NCBI GenBank assembly: GCA_030037545.1 | Contig: JASHRF010000112.1 | Span: 1 to 53,897, forward strand | DNA from: Acidobacteriaceae bacterium | GTDB taxonomy: Bacteria; Acidobacteriota; Terriglobia; Terriglobales; Acidobacteriaceae | DNA: 53,897 bases | Reading direction: 5' to 3' | In this document: one piece after another, positions 30,667 through 39,476 of the stretch | Layout: each line of letters opens with the position of its first letter | Position numbering within the stretch: the first letter of the stretch is position 1 | The notes under the pieces: model-generated | What the model was told of the DNA's origin: nothing | The model's database searches: none | Seen by the model: only the letters and a program-made list of their open reading frames with translations | Position numbers and translations under genes: made by a program

Positions 30667-32760
30667 GTGTCGACATATGAAATGGCGGCCGAAAAACAGA
30701 GAGTGAATTCCGCGCCGGCCACCAAGCGGGCGCGAAGCCGGGTGGCGCGCCTGGCGGGCTGGATTGTTTTTGTTGTTACAGCCCTTGCGATTTTCATCCC
30801 CTTTTATCCCCGCATGCCGAAGCTGGGGCTGGATGCTTCCTGGGAGTACGGGATGAATGCGGCGGCGGCGAAACACATGAGCTTCGGCAGGCAGATGGTG
30901 TTCACCTATGGCCCGTATGCCGCCGCGATGACGCGGGTGTACGATCCGGCGGTTGACCGGCGAATGCTGGCGAGCAGCGCTTTTCTGGGGCTCTCTTTTG
31001 TTCTGGGGGCGATTTTTCTCGCGCGCAACAGCAAGAGCTACCTCCTGGCGCTGCTGCTTGCGCTGCTGGTGGTATTTGGCGGCACCGAACTCGCAGAGTT
31101 ATCGCTTGCGCTGATGCTGATTGCATGCACGCTGAAGGCGACGGAAGGCAGGGCGCAGGCGTGGCTGGGATCTGCAACGTGGCTGCACTGGCTGGCCGCG
31201 CTGGTCATGTGGTCGACACTGGGATTGCTGCCGGTGGTGAAAGGGAGCTTGCTGCTTCCGTATGCGACAGCGGTGGCAATCCCGCCGCTGTTGCTGTTGC
31301 ACAGGCGCCGGTTTGTTGCGGCGGTGTTTGCCGCGGTGGTCCCAGTTGCTTCCACCTGTGTTCTTTGGAAGGTTGCAGACCAGCGCTTGCGCGTGCTGCC
31401 GCACTATCTGCATTGCTCCCTCTGGCTTACGTCCGGCTACACCGAGGCCCTGTCCCGGCCGGCTCTGATTATGCCGCAGCTCGTCAGCGCGGGGCTGATC
31501 GCTTTGTTTCTTGCGGCGGTCGCGATCACGTGTTTTTCCACTCTGCGCGCGGCCGAGCTGTCTGTTTTTGGACGCGCCATGTGGATCCTGGCCTGCCTGT
31601 CATGCTCGCTGGTGATCTTCAAGCATGGAGTTGTGCATGGCGATGCGCTCGCCGGTATTTATCCTTCCCTTGCTGTTCTGGCGGTGATTGCGGCATTTCT
31701 GCATAAGGACAAATACCTGGCCGGGGCGCTGGCGGTTACGATTTTTCTGGCCTGCGTTTGTTCGATCATGAACGACGGGGAACTGATACGCGAGGTACAC
31801 GAGCATTTCGGCAATGGAGTGACGTGGAGTGGAAGGGCGCGACCGGATGTGCTGGCGTTTTGTATCCGCAGAGCCGGCCCAGCATATGAGCGAACTCTTG
31901 TTCAGAGCGCCTGGAACACCTACAAGGGATTGGTCGCCGGGCTGCGATTGCGGCTGGGCAGAAGCGACTCGCTTGAGAAACGGTACGAGCAGGCGAAGGA
32001 GGAGATAAGGTCCTCGTATCCGTTTCCGGCGCTTCAGGGCAGCGTAGATATCTACACGTCGGAACAGTCGCTGCTTCTGGCCAACGACGTGGTATGGGAT
32101 CCTCGCCCGGTGCTGCAGAGCTACTCCGCATACACGCCGGAACTGATGCGGATGAACGAGCGGCATCTGCGCGGGGCCGAGGCTCCGGACTGGATCCTCT
32201 TCGACGAGACCACCATTCTGGACCGATGGCCGTCGCTGGACGACGGCATGAGCTGGCCTGCGCTGCTCGATAATTACAGCCTGGTCTCCTTTGACGGGCG
32301 CTATGCTTTGCTGCGCAGGCGCGAGGCCATCAGGACGGCTTCAGACTACGAGCCGCTGATGGATAAGACCGCCAGGCTGGGAGAAGTGATCTCACTGCCC
32401 GCGCCGAACGGGGTGTTGTTTGCGGAGGCCGATCTTCAGCCGACCCTGGCAGGCAGGCTGCTGGATCTGTTTTTCAGGCCTCCTCAGTTGCGCATACAAG
32501 TTACGCTGGCGGACGGAGAGCAAAAGCGATACCGAATCGTTTCCAGGATGACGCAGACGGGGTTTGTGATATCGCCGCTGGTTGAGACAACGGAAGAGTT
32601 TGCGAAATGCATGCGGACGGCCTGCGGCGCCAATGCAGACAGGAAGGTTATGGCGATGTCGATAGCACCGGCCTATGGCGGTTCGCGGTTCTGGAAAGAC
32701 TCGTATCGATTGGTGGTCCGGCGCCTGATTGAGCCACCATCGATTGCCGCCGCTCAGTAG
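30667..32760 (+). CDS. Large polytopic membrane protein, probably GT-C-like glycosyltransferase
   Basis: 697 residues from the GTG at 30667, which has AGGAAAGG 8 bases upstream. The frame extends back to 30526, but that part overlaps the methyltransferase gene. A first TM (about 25-45) is followed by the loop LGLDASWEYGMNAAAAKHMS then FGRQMVFTYGPYAAAM, the D-x-S-W...F-x-FTYGP signature of a membrane-protein family I know from several phyla with no assigned function. Acidic residues just after TM1 are typical of GT-C enzymes that use polyprenyl-phosphate sugars. About 10 TMs run to residue 390, then a soluble C-terminal third. It could add a side-chain sugar in the periplasm. The family function is inferred, not established. 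Confidence 0.6.
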   Translation: MSTYEMAAEKQRVNSAPATKRARSRVARLAGWIVFVVTALAIFIPFYPRMPKLGLDASWEYGMNAAAAKHMSFGRQMVFTYGPYAAAMTRVYDPAVDRRMLASSAFLGLSFVLGAIFLARNSKSYLLALLLALLVVFGGTELAELSLALMLIACTLKATEGRAQAWLGSATWLHWLAALVMWSTLGLLPVVKGSLLLPYATAVAIPPLLLLHRRRFVAAVFAAVVPVASTCVLWKVADQRLRVLPHYLHCSLWLTSGYTEALSRPALIMPQLVSAGLIALFLAAVAITCFSTLRAAELSVFGRAMWILACLSCSLVIFKHGVVHGDALAGIYPSLAVLAVIAAFLHKDKYLAGALAVTIFLACVCSIMNDGELIREVHEHFGNGVTWSGRARPDVLAFCIRRAGPAYERTLVQSAWNTYKGLVAGLRLRLGRSDSLEKRYEQAKEEIRSSYPFPALQGSVDIYTSEQSLLLANDVVWDPRPVLQSYSAYTPELMRMNERHLRGAEAPDWILFDETTILDRWPSLDDGMSWPALLDNYSLVSFDGRYALLRRREAIRTASDYEPLMDKTARLGEVISLPAPNGVLFAEADLQPTLAGRLLDLFFRPPQLRIQVTLADGEQKRYRIVSRMTQTGFVISPLVETTEEFAKCMRTACGANADRKVMAMSIAPAYGGSRFWKDSYRLVVRRLIEPPSIAAAQ

Positions 32761-32895
32761 CGCCGAGCGGGGGCCTTTCCAGCCCCTCAAAGGCTACCGA
32801 CTTCATGCGCCGAACTGGACCGAAAATGCGGTGAGGTGATCCGAGACGCGGATGGCGTAAATCAAGGATGTTTCGCAGGATCGCAAGGAGCGGAA

Positions 32896-34110
32896 ATGAG
32901 CAGGATTCGCAAGGTAGTGGTGGTGGGCGGATGCGGGCACGTTGGTCTGCCGTTCGGCATGGTGCTGGCCGATCGCGGGCTCGATGTGGTGCTGCTGGAT
33001 GTGGACAAGGCCAAGGCGGATTCGATCAACGAGGGCCACATGCCGTTTCGCGAAGCAGGGGCCGAAGAACTGCTGCCCAAGCTGATCGGCAAGTCACTGC
33101 GGGCGACGCTCGATCCGGAGTGCCTGCGCAGCGCCGAAGTGGTGATCTCGGTAATCGGCACGCCGGTGGATGAGCACCTGAATCCTACGGTGGCGGCGCT
33201 TTACAAAAGCCTCGACGATCTGATCGCGTATGTTCCGGACGACGCGCTGCTGGTGCTGCGCAGCACGCTGTACCCGGGTGTGACGCGCCTGATCAAGGAC
33301 CGCATCGAGGAACGCGGGCGCCAGATCCATGTAGCGTTTTGCCCGGAGCGCATTGCGGAAGGCAAGGCGATCGAAGAACTGACGACTCTGCCGCAGATTA
33401 TTTCGGCCTTCGAGCCGGGGGCTCTTGCCAAGGCCCGCGAGGTCTTCAGCCTGATTGCGCCGTCGCTGATCGAACTCGACCCGCTGGAAGCGGAGCTTGC
33501 CAAGCTGTTTACCAACAGCTGGCGGTATCTGAACTTTGCGGCATCGAACCAATTCTACATGCTGGCAGAGAGCTACGGGCTGGACTTTTATCGAATTTAC
33601 AACGCGGTGACTCAGGAGTATCCACGCATGCGCAGCTTTGCGCGCGCGGGCTTTGCCGCCGGACCGTGCCTGTTGAAGGACACGATGCAGCTTTCGGCTT
33701 TCTCGAGCAATAACTTCTTTCTCGGGCACGCAGCCATGCTGGTGAACGAAGGGCTGCCCAACTTTATTGTGACTCAACTGCGCAGCGAGACCCTGGCCAA
33801 GAGCACGGTGGCTATCCTGGGTATGGCATTCAAGGGAGATTCGGACGACACCCGCAGCAGCCTTTCCTACAAGCTGAAAAAACTGCTTCAGGTGGAGGCG
33901 CGGCAGGTTTTGTGCACCGATCCGTTCATTGAGGATCCGCGATTCGTGACTCTGGAGCAAGCGGTGGAGGGTGCGGACATTATCATTCTTGGCGCGCCAC
34001 ACTCGGCGTATCGCGAGCTGAAATTTCCGGCAGGCAAGAAGATTGTGGACATTTGGGGCTTCTGGTGGAAGGTCAACGCGCCAGCCCATGGCACGAAGGA
34101 GGGTAAGTGA
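32896..34110 (+). CDS. Nucleotide-sugar dehydrogenase (UDP-glucose/UDP-ManNAc dehydrogenase family)
   Basis: 404 residues; ATG at 32896 with AAGGAG 5 bases upstream (the frame opens at 32836). It oxidises the C6 of an NDP-sugar to a uronic acid with two NAD+. The N-terminal Rossmann fold is VVVVGGCGHVGLPFGMVLAD, followed by VISVIGTPVDEHLNP and HVAFCPERIAEGKAIEEL. The catalytic Cys258 lies in FAAGPCLLKDTMQLSAF, where the more common GxCxPKD has Leu for Pro. The C-terminal UDP-binding region has GMAFKGDSDDTRSS. The gene overlaps the epimerase by 4 bases (GTGA), so the pair should supply an acidic sugar precursor. UDP-Glc versus an N-acetylated substrate cannot be decided. Confidence 0.9.
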   Translation: MSRIRKVVVVGGCGHVGLPFGMVLADRGLDVVLLDVDKAKADSINEGHMPFREAGAEELLPKLIGKSLRATLDPECLRSAEVVISVIGTPVDEHLNPTVAALYKSLDDLIAYVPDDALLVLRSTLYPGVTRLIKDRIEERGRQIHVAFCPERIAEGKAIEELTTLPQIISAFEPGALAKAREVFSLIAPSLIELDPLEAELAKLFTNSWRYLNFAASNQFYMLAESYGLDFYRIYNAVTQEYPRMRSFARAGFAAGPCLLKDTMQLSAFSSNNFFLGHAAMLVNEGLPNFIVTQLRSETLAKSTVAILGMAFKGDSDDTRSSLSYKLKKLLQVEARQVLCTDPFIEDPRFVTLEQAVEGADIIILGAPHSAYRELKFPAGKKIVDIWGFWWKVNAPAHGTKEGK

Positions 34111-35129
34111 AAGTTCTGGTTACCGGCGCGGCCGGTTTTATCTGTGGTTATCTGATTCAGGAGCTGCTCGACCAGGGCCATGAGGTTGTTGGCCTGGATA
34201 ATTTCAGCAAGTACGGCAAGAGCCAGAAGTCGTATGACAGGCATCCCCATTATCAGTTCAGCGAAGGCGATGCGAAGGATGTGGAGCTGCTGAAAAAGCT
34301 GCTTGCCGACTGCGATCATTTTGTGGCGGCAGCGGCGATGATCGGCGGCATCTCCTACTTTCATGAGTTTGCTTACGATCTGATGGCGGAGAACGAGCGC
34401 ATCACCGCGGCCGCCTTCGATGCCGCCCTTCATGCCCACAAGAACAACAGGCTCAAGAAAATCACGGTACTTTCGTCGAGCATGGTCTTCGAATCGACCA
34501 GCGAGTATCCGACTCCGGAAGGCGCCGAGCGCCGCTGCCCGCCGCCCATGTCGACTTACGGCTTTCAAAAGCTGGCTACCGAATACTTCACCAAGGGGGC
34601 GTGGGAGCAGTACAAACTCCCTTACACCATCGCGCGGCCGTTCAACTGCGTAGGCATCGGCGAGAAGCGCGCGCTGCGCGATGTAGATGTTTACAGCGGC
34701 AACGTGAAGCTGGCCATGTCGCACGTGGTTCCGGACCTGGTGCAGAAGGTGCTCAAAGGGCAGGATCCGCTGCACATTCTGGGCAAGGGAAATCAGGTGC
34801 GGCACTACACCTATGGCGGCGATCTGGCGCGCGGCATCAGAATGTGCGTCGAACATCCAAAGGCTCTTAACGAGGATTTCAATCTTTCCACGCCGGCGCG
34901 AAGCACGGTTCTGGAACTGGCCAAAGCGATCTGGGAGAAGGTGCACGGAGACGCCAGACCATTGAACGTAGTGAACGATCCGGCCTACGAATACGACGTT
35001 CAGGAGCGCTCTCCCGCAGTCGAAAAAGCGGAACGCCTACTGGGCTTCCGCGCCCAAACGTCACTGAGCGCTATCCTCGATGAAGTGATTCCGTGGATCA
35101 AAGAGCAGATCGAGGCCGGCCAGATCTGA
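34107..35129 (+). CDS. NAD-dependent nucleotide-sugar epimerase/dehydratase (extended SDR)
   Basis: 340 residues from the GTG in the 4-base overlap with the dehydrogenase gene. The cofactor site is VLVTGAAGFICGYLIQEL (GxxGxxG), followed by VVGLDNFSKYG. The catalytic pair is Tyr151/Lys155 in STYGFQKLATE, with SSSMVFES supplying the Ser. The RPFNCVGIGEK segment is the substrate-binding loop. The coupling suggests it acts on the uronic acid made by the dehydrogenase, for example by epimerisation or decarboxylation, or on a parallel precursor. The exact product is not predictable from sequence alone. Confidence 0.87.
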   Translation: MKVLVTGAAGFICGYLIQELLDQGHEVVGLDNFSKYGKSQKSYDRHPHYQFSEGDAKDVELLKKLLADCDHFVAAAAMIGGISYFHEFAYDLMAENERITAAAFDAALHAHKNNRLKKITVLSSSMVFESTSEYPTPEGAERRCPPPMSTYGFQKLATEYFTKGAWEQYKLPYTIARPFNCVGIGEKRALRDVDVYSGNVKLAMSHVVPDLVQKVLKGQDPLHILGKGNQVRHYTYGGDLARGIRMCVEHPKALNEDFNLSTPARSTVLELAKAIWEKVHGDARPLNVVNDPAYEYDVQERSPAVEKAERLLGFRAQTSLSAILDEVIPWIKEQIEAGQI

Positions 35130-35220
35130 TTGTGCCGGTTCGCGCAGATGGGGCGCGACGACGCGCTTTTACATCGGCAAATTGGCAACCGGCGGAAATC
35201 GGAGAAACGGAGTTTGACTT

Positions 35221-35955
35221 TTGACGAACCAGATGCACGAAGCCGCGGCCAATGAGCTGACGATCGTGATCCCTGTCTATAACGAGGGCGCGGGGTTCGA
35301 GGCTCTATGGCGCGAGTTGACTACGCACCTGAACTTCCCTTTTCGCGCCATGGTGGTCTACGACTTTGACGAGGACAACACGGTACCTGCCGTCCAGTCG
35401 GTGATAGCGCGCGGCGAAGATCGGCTGAACCTGGTAAAGAACAATGTGCGGCGCGGCGTGGTGGGCGCCCTGCTGACGGGCTTCAACGCTGTGGAAAGCG
35501 GACCCCTGCTGGTGGTGATGGCCGATCTTTCCGACGATCTGGCACAGGTGGGCAAAATGCTGGAGTTATACCGGCAGGGAAACCAAATCGTGGTTGGCAG
35601 CCGGTACATGAAGGGCGGGCGGATCGTTGACGGGCCGGTGTTAAAACAGGGCCTGTCGCGCCTGGCCGGCGTGAGCTTGTGCTGGCTGCGGCGCATTCCC
35701 ACGCACGATGCGACTAACGCTTTCAAGATTTACGACAGCGCCATGCTGAAGAAGTTTAAGCTTGAAAGCCAGCGCGGATTTGAACTGAACCTGGAAATTA
35801 CCGTGAAGGGCTTCCTGGCCGGCTATAGAATTGTGGAGATTCCCTCGGTGTGGCGCGACCGGACCCAGGGAAAATCAAAATTCAAGCTGTGGGCCTGGCT
35901 GCCGCACTATTTGCGCTGGTATTTTTATGCTTTCAGGCCGCGAGCGCGGCGGTAA
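35221..35955 (+). CDS. Glycosyltransferase, GT2 family, dolichyl-phosphate-mannose-synthase-like
   Basis: 244 residues, TTG start at 35221 with GGAG about 8 bases upstream. The fold begins ELTIVIPVYNEGAGFEALWR. The metal-binding block is LLVVMADLSDDLAQVGKMLE, where classical enzymes have DADLQHDP, and GSRYMKGGRIVDG follows. The C-terminal SVWRDRTQGKSKFKLWAWLP is the amphipathic membrane-associated segment typical of the family. Such enzymes make polyprenyl-phosphate sugars, which would feed a GT-C enzyme such as the membrane protein at 30667-32760. There are no C-terminal TMs, so this is the short soluble type. Confidence 0.88.
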   Translation: MTNQMHEAAANELTIVIPVYNEGAGFEALWRELTTHLNFPFRAMVVYDFDEDNTVPAVQSVIARGEDRLNLVKNNVRRGVVGALLTGFNAVESGPLLVVMADLSDDLAQVGKMLELYRQGNQIVVGSRYMKGGRIVDGPVLKQGLSRLAGVSLCWLRRIPTHDATNAFKIYDSAMLKKFKLESQRGFELNLEITVKGFLAGYRIVEIPSVWRDRTQGKSKFKLWAWLPHYLRWYFYAFRPRARR

Positions 35956-36010
35956 AATTCACTGTCACGCGCAGGACGACGCGGCGCCCAGGGCGTAGAG
36001 ATTTCCAATC

Positions 36011-37147
36011 ATGCCCGGTTCTATTCTCTTTGTGCACCAGGGATACGAGCTATATGGGTCGGATCGCACGCTAGTTCAGTCCGTGCAAGCGGTAAAGAGC
36101 CGCTGGCCTGAAGCGCGCATCACGGTGCTTCTTCCCAACCATGGCCCCCTGGAGTCTGCGCTGGCCGCCACGGTGAACGATGTGCGGGTGACGGACCTGG
36201 CCATCCTGCGCAAGAGCAATCTGAAGAAGTCCCGGCTTCGCGATGCCGCCGGCGTGGTCGGCAAGGTTCTTCGTGCCCGGCGCATGATGGGCAGCTACGA
36301 CATCACCTATATCAACACCGTCATGGTGATGGACTACATCCTCGCCGCGTCCACTACGCGCCGCCCGCGCATCCTTCATGCGCATGAAATACCCACCGGC
36401 GCGGCGCGGGTTTTCTTTTCGGCGCTGGTCGCTCTGAGCCGCGGGTTCGTGATCTTTAATTCTTACGCCACGCGGCGCAGTTTTACGTTGCCGCCCTGGC
36501 AGCCATCCGCCGTGGTGTGGAATGGGGCGCCGGCTCTGCCTGTCCCGCCTGCGCGGCAGCAGGATGGCCAGCTCCATGTGCTGCTGATCGGGCGTTTCAA
36601 CTCCTGGAAAGGGCAGAATGTCCTGTTGCGGGCGGTTCAACGGCTCCCATCCGAACTTCGCCTGCGGATGAGCGTGCGGCTTGTGGGCAGCGTCTTTGCC
36701 GATCAGCGCCACTTTGCCGAAGAACTGGCGCAATTCATCGCCGATGAGAAGCTGGAGGAGACGGTTCAAATTTGCCCTTTCTCGCAGAATCCCGTGGAGC
36801 ACTACGCCTGGGCGGACATCGTGGCGATTCCTTCTATCCGGCCAGAGCCTTTCGGCCTCGTCGCCATTGAAGCCATGGCCGCGGCCCGTTGCGTGATTGC
36901 TGCCGGCCACGGTGGGGTGACGGAGATTGTGAAGGATGGCGTGACCGGTTCCCTTGTCACCCCCGGATCAGTGGATTCCCTGGCCGCGGCGCTCGCGCAG
37001 TACATCCGCAATCCGCAGAGAGCTGCAAGCGAGGGCCGAGCAGGCAGGGTACGCTTCGAGCAGGAGTTCGAGGAAAGCCGGTACAAACGGAAGATTGCTG
37101 AGGTGATCGGCAATCTGGCGGGAGCGCTTGGACACGGGGTTGAGTGA
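36011..37147 (+). CDS. Glycosyltransferase, GT4 family
   Basis: 378 residues. The N-lobe reads SILFVHQGYELYGSDRTLVQ, a GT4 start with the acceptor-side GSD loop. The C-lobe has LHVLLIGRFNSWKGQNVLLR and WADIVAIPSIRPEPFGLVAI followed by EAMA, with an intact EX7E pair (about Glu279 and Glu287). All expected donor-binding features are present. It forms part of the plus-strand assembly gene series; specificity is unknown. Confidence 0.9.
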   Translation: MPGSILFVHQGYELYGSDRTLVQSVQAVKSRWPEARITVLLPNHGPLESALAATVNDVRVTDLAILRKSNLKKSRLRDAAGVVGKVLRARRMMGSYDITYINTVMVMDYILAASTTRRPRILHAHEIPTGAARVFFSALVALSRGFVIFNSYATRRSFTLPPWQPSAVVWNGAPALPVPPARQQDGQLHVLLIGRFNSWKGQNVLLRAVQRLPSELRLRMSVRLVGSVFADQRHFAEELAQFIADEKLEETVQICPFSQNPVEHYAWADIVAIPSIRPEPFGLVAIEAMAAARCVIAAGHGGVTEIVKDGVTGSLVTPGSVDSLAAALAQYIRNPQRAASEGRAGRVRFEQEFEESRYKRKIAEVIGNLAGALGHGVE

Positions 37148-37267
37148 GTCCCCCGTTTTTGGACCCATCGTACAAGTTTGAACCAGCTAGTTGCCGCGCA
37201 AGGAACAAAGCTGGTGGAGGCGTGGCTCTACGATCCGATTGTTGCCGTGTGGTTTTGAGGGAGGATC

Positions 37268-38464
37268 ATGCATTTAATGATTCTGGGGTGCCGCGGCATA
37301 CCGGCCCGGCACGGAGGGTTTGAAACCTTTACGGAGGATCTGGCGCATTTCCTTGTCGCCCGCGGCCACGAGGTAACCGTCTATTGCCAGATCGACGCGC
37401 ACCGGGAGCCCTCGGAAGACGAGTGGGAGGGGATTCGCCGCGTCAACATTCCCGCGCCAATCCATCCGCTCGGGACCATTCAGTTTGACTGGATTTCCAC
37501 GCGGCACGCCTCCAGACAACCGGGAGTGGTATTAACACTTGGTTACAATACCGCCATCCTGGGGTTTCTTTACCGGCTGCGCGGGGTTCCAAATGTTATG
37601 AACATGGACGGCATCGAGTGGAAGCGGGCTAAGTGGTCGCGGCCGCAGCGGCTCTGGCTCAGGTTCAATGAGTGGGCCGGGGCCAGGCTGGCCAACCATC
37701 TGATCGCGGATCATCCCGAGATCGCGATCCACCTTGAACGGCACACGACGCCGAAGAAGATCACCATGATCCCCTACGGAGCCGATTTGGTGAATGAGCT
37801 GAGTGCGGCTCCGCTGGCGCGGTTCGGCTTGCGCTCGAAGGAATACTACACTCTCATTGCGCGGCCGGAGCCGGAAAATTCGGTGCTGGAAATCGTTCAG
37901 GGGCACGCGGCTTCCGGCATCAACACGCCGCTGGTGGTGCTCGGCGACTATACCGGGCAAGCGAACGAATACAAGCGTGCCGTTCAGCAGGCTGCGGGGC
38001 CAAATGTCCGCTTCACGGGCGCAATCTACGACCGCCAAGTAGTCGGCGCGCTTCGCTTCCATGCGCGGGCTTATTTGCATGGGCACCAGGTGGGAGGCAC
38101 CAATCCTTCGCTGGTCGAGGCCCTTGCCGCCGGCAACGCGATCATTGCGCACGACAACCGGTTCTCGCGATGGGTGGCAAGGGACGCTGCTCTGTATTTC
38201 GACGGCCCGGAGAAACTGAGCGAGATCTTCCGCTTCCTTGAAAATGCTCCGCAAAAGCTCGCAGAGCTGGAATGGAACAGCAGCAGGCGCCACCTGGAAA
38301 GATTCACGCAGCAGAAAGTGCTGCCGGCATATGAAGCGCTGCTCCTGCAATATGAATCAAAAGCCATGGGTGTTCGCAGGCGGCATCTTCAGACCCCATC
38401 GTTGCCGGCCGAATCCGGCCCCCGGAAACTTCCCTCCGAGCCTATCAAGGTCAAAATGGAATAA
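37268..38464 (+). CDS. Rhamnosyltransferase-like glycosyltransferase (DUF1972 plus GT4 C-lobe)
   Basis: 398 residues, ATG at 37268 with GAGGGAGG upstream. It opens MHLMILGCRGIPARHGGFET, the hallmark of the DUF1972 N-lobe (GxRGIPAxYGGFET), with LTLGYNTAILGFLYRL and VMNMDGIEWKRAKWS as further family blocks. The C-lobe ends in HGHQVGGTNPSLVEALAAGN, where the acidic EX7E residue is replaced around GGTNPSLVEA. Family members transfer rhamnose or related deoxysugars to cell-surface glycans. It is the last plus-strand gene of the locus, converging on the phosphatase gene 46 bases away. Confidence 0.88.
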   Translation: MHLMILGCRGIPARHGGFETFTEDLAHFLVARGHEVTVYCQIDAHREPSEDEWEGIRRVNIPAPIHPLGTIQFDWISTRHASRQPGVVLTLGYNTAILGFLYRLRGVPNVMNMDGIEWKRAKWSRPQRLWLRFNEWAGARLANHLIADHPEIAIHLERHTTPKKITMIPYGADLVNELSAAPLARFGLRSKEYYTLIARPEPENSVLEIVQGHAASGINTPLVVLGDYTGQANEYKRAVQQAAGPNVRFTGAIYDRQVVGALRFHARAYLHGHQVGGTNPSLVEALAAGNAIIAHDNRFSRWVARDAALYFDGPEKLSEIFRFLENAPQKLAELEWNSSRRHLERFTQQKVLPAYEALLLQYESKAMGVRRRHLQTPSLPAESGPRKLPSEPIKVKME

Positions 38465-38510
38465 AGCTGAAAACCCAGCGCCCGCCACGCGCAGCGCAGG
38501 ATTCAACGGC

Positions 38511-39323
38511 TCAAATTTTATTTTGCAATCGCTGGAAGAAGTTCCAACGTGCCCTCGGTTCCTGGTCAGGGCCGATCGGCTCTGGCTGCTCGGGCAGCGG
38601 TTCTCCCTCAAAAGCTGCGCGCGGATTCTCGACGCACAGCCGTTCCGCTGTCTGCCGGCCATAGCGGGAACTCAGGAACTCATAGGCGCTGCGCATGGCT
38701 GGCGGCCTGCCCCGAAGGCTATGGGCGTCGCTGGCGATAAAGTGCGCCCAGTTCCTCCGCAGCATGTAGTCGCACACGGACACGGCCTGCTTGCCAAAGC
38801 GCCCAGTCAGGGATGCTGCTGTGATTTGCACAAGGCATCCAATACGCAGCCACTCTGCCAGCCGGTGGGGCTGCGAAGCCAGGACGGGGTTACGCTCCGG
38901 ATGAGTAATGATAGGAATCATTCCCGTGGAGCACAGTTGATAAAACCAGTCGGAGATATTTGGGGAGATGGAAAATTCCGGAAACTCGACCAGCAGATAT
39001 TGCCTGCCGTTGATGGTAAACCTGGCAGGATCGCTGAGTGCCTCCTGGATATTCTCATAGGATAGATGCATATCACACCCAAGTCCCACGGTAATGCGGC
39101 CGCGCAGATGCTCATTCAGCACAGCCAGGCGCTGCCGATTCACCTCTGGCCGGAAAGGATACTTCGCATTCGCATGAGGGGCGGAGACAATATGCGTGAC
39201 CCCCTCGGCGATTGAAGCCTCGGCAAGTTGCAGCGCATCCTCGAGAGTCTTGGGACCGTCATCCAGATCGAAAAGCAGATGATAGTGGATATCATACATA
39301 GCTTGAGACGGTTCAGGGTTCAC
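38511..39323 (-). CDS. CpsB/CapC-type PHP tyrosine-protein phosphatase
   Basis: 270 residues from the GTG at 39323, chosen because it overlaps the upstream small ORF's stop codon as GTGA; the ATG at 39299 is an alternative 8 codons later. The complete PHP metal-binding set is visible: MYDIHYHLLFDLDDGPKT (HxH), SAPHANAKYPF, VEFPEFS, THPERNP and FIASDAHSLRGRPPAM. CpsB enzymes dephosphorylate the Tyr cluster of BY-kinases; the Wzc-like protein at 15752-18085 is the obvious substrate. It is encoded on the opposite strand to the polysaccharide genes, with the NusG-like gene, forming a regulatory unit. Confidence 0.9.
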   Translation of the reverse strand: MNPEPSQAMYDIHYHLLFDLDDGPKTLEDALQLAEASIAEGVTHIVSAPHANAKYPFRPEVNRQRLAVLNEHLRGRITVGLGCDMHLSYENIQEALSDPARFTINGRQYLLVEFPEFSISPNISDWFYQLCSTGMIPIITHPERNPVLASQPHRLAEWLRIGCLVQITAASLTGRFGKQAVSVCDYMLRRNWAHFIASDAHSLRGRPPAMRSAYEFLSSRYGRQTAERLCVENPRAAFEGEPLPEQPEPIGPDQEPRARWNFFQRLQNKI

Positions 39324-39421
39324 AGTAGAACCTGTCTAACCAATGTTTGCACGCTTTCCGCGGGGACCATCCTATTGCTCCCATTGGCTGGCCCAATTCC
39401 CGCTTCCATGGCTGGCTGCAT
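39320..39421 (-). CDS. 33-residue small ORF, translationally coupled to the PHP phosphatase
   Basis: Read leftward from the ATG at 39421-39419 there are 33 codons (MQPAMEAGIGPANG... ending TLVRQVLL) and a TGA at 39322-39320. It has the best Shine-Dalgarno in the neighbourhood (GAGGAGAG, about 4 bases before the ATG), and its stop overlaps the phosphatase GTG as GTGA, the usual mark of coupled translation. The phosphatase GTG itself has only a weak site. The peptide is not recognised; the C-terminal SVQTLVRQVLL could be amphipathic. It may act mainly as a coupling leader for the phosphatase. Confidence 0.5.
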   Translation of the reverse strand: MQPAMEAGIGPANGSNRMVPAESVQTLVRQVLL

Positions 39422-39476
39422 CGTTCTCTCCTCAGAGGTCTCGCTCCCCTGCCTGGACCAGGTTTGAGAGATCCAA

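Noticed and set aside
33094..34089. 331-codon minus-strand frame opposite the nucleotide-sugar dehydrogenase
   Set aside because: Antisense shadow; the plus-strand gene has complete dehydrogenase motifs.
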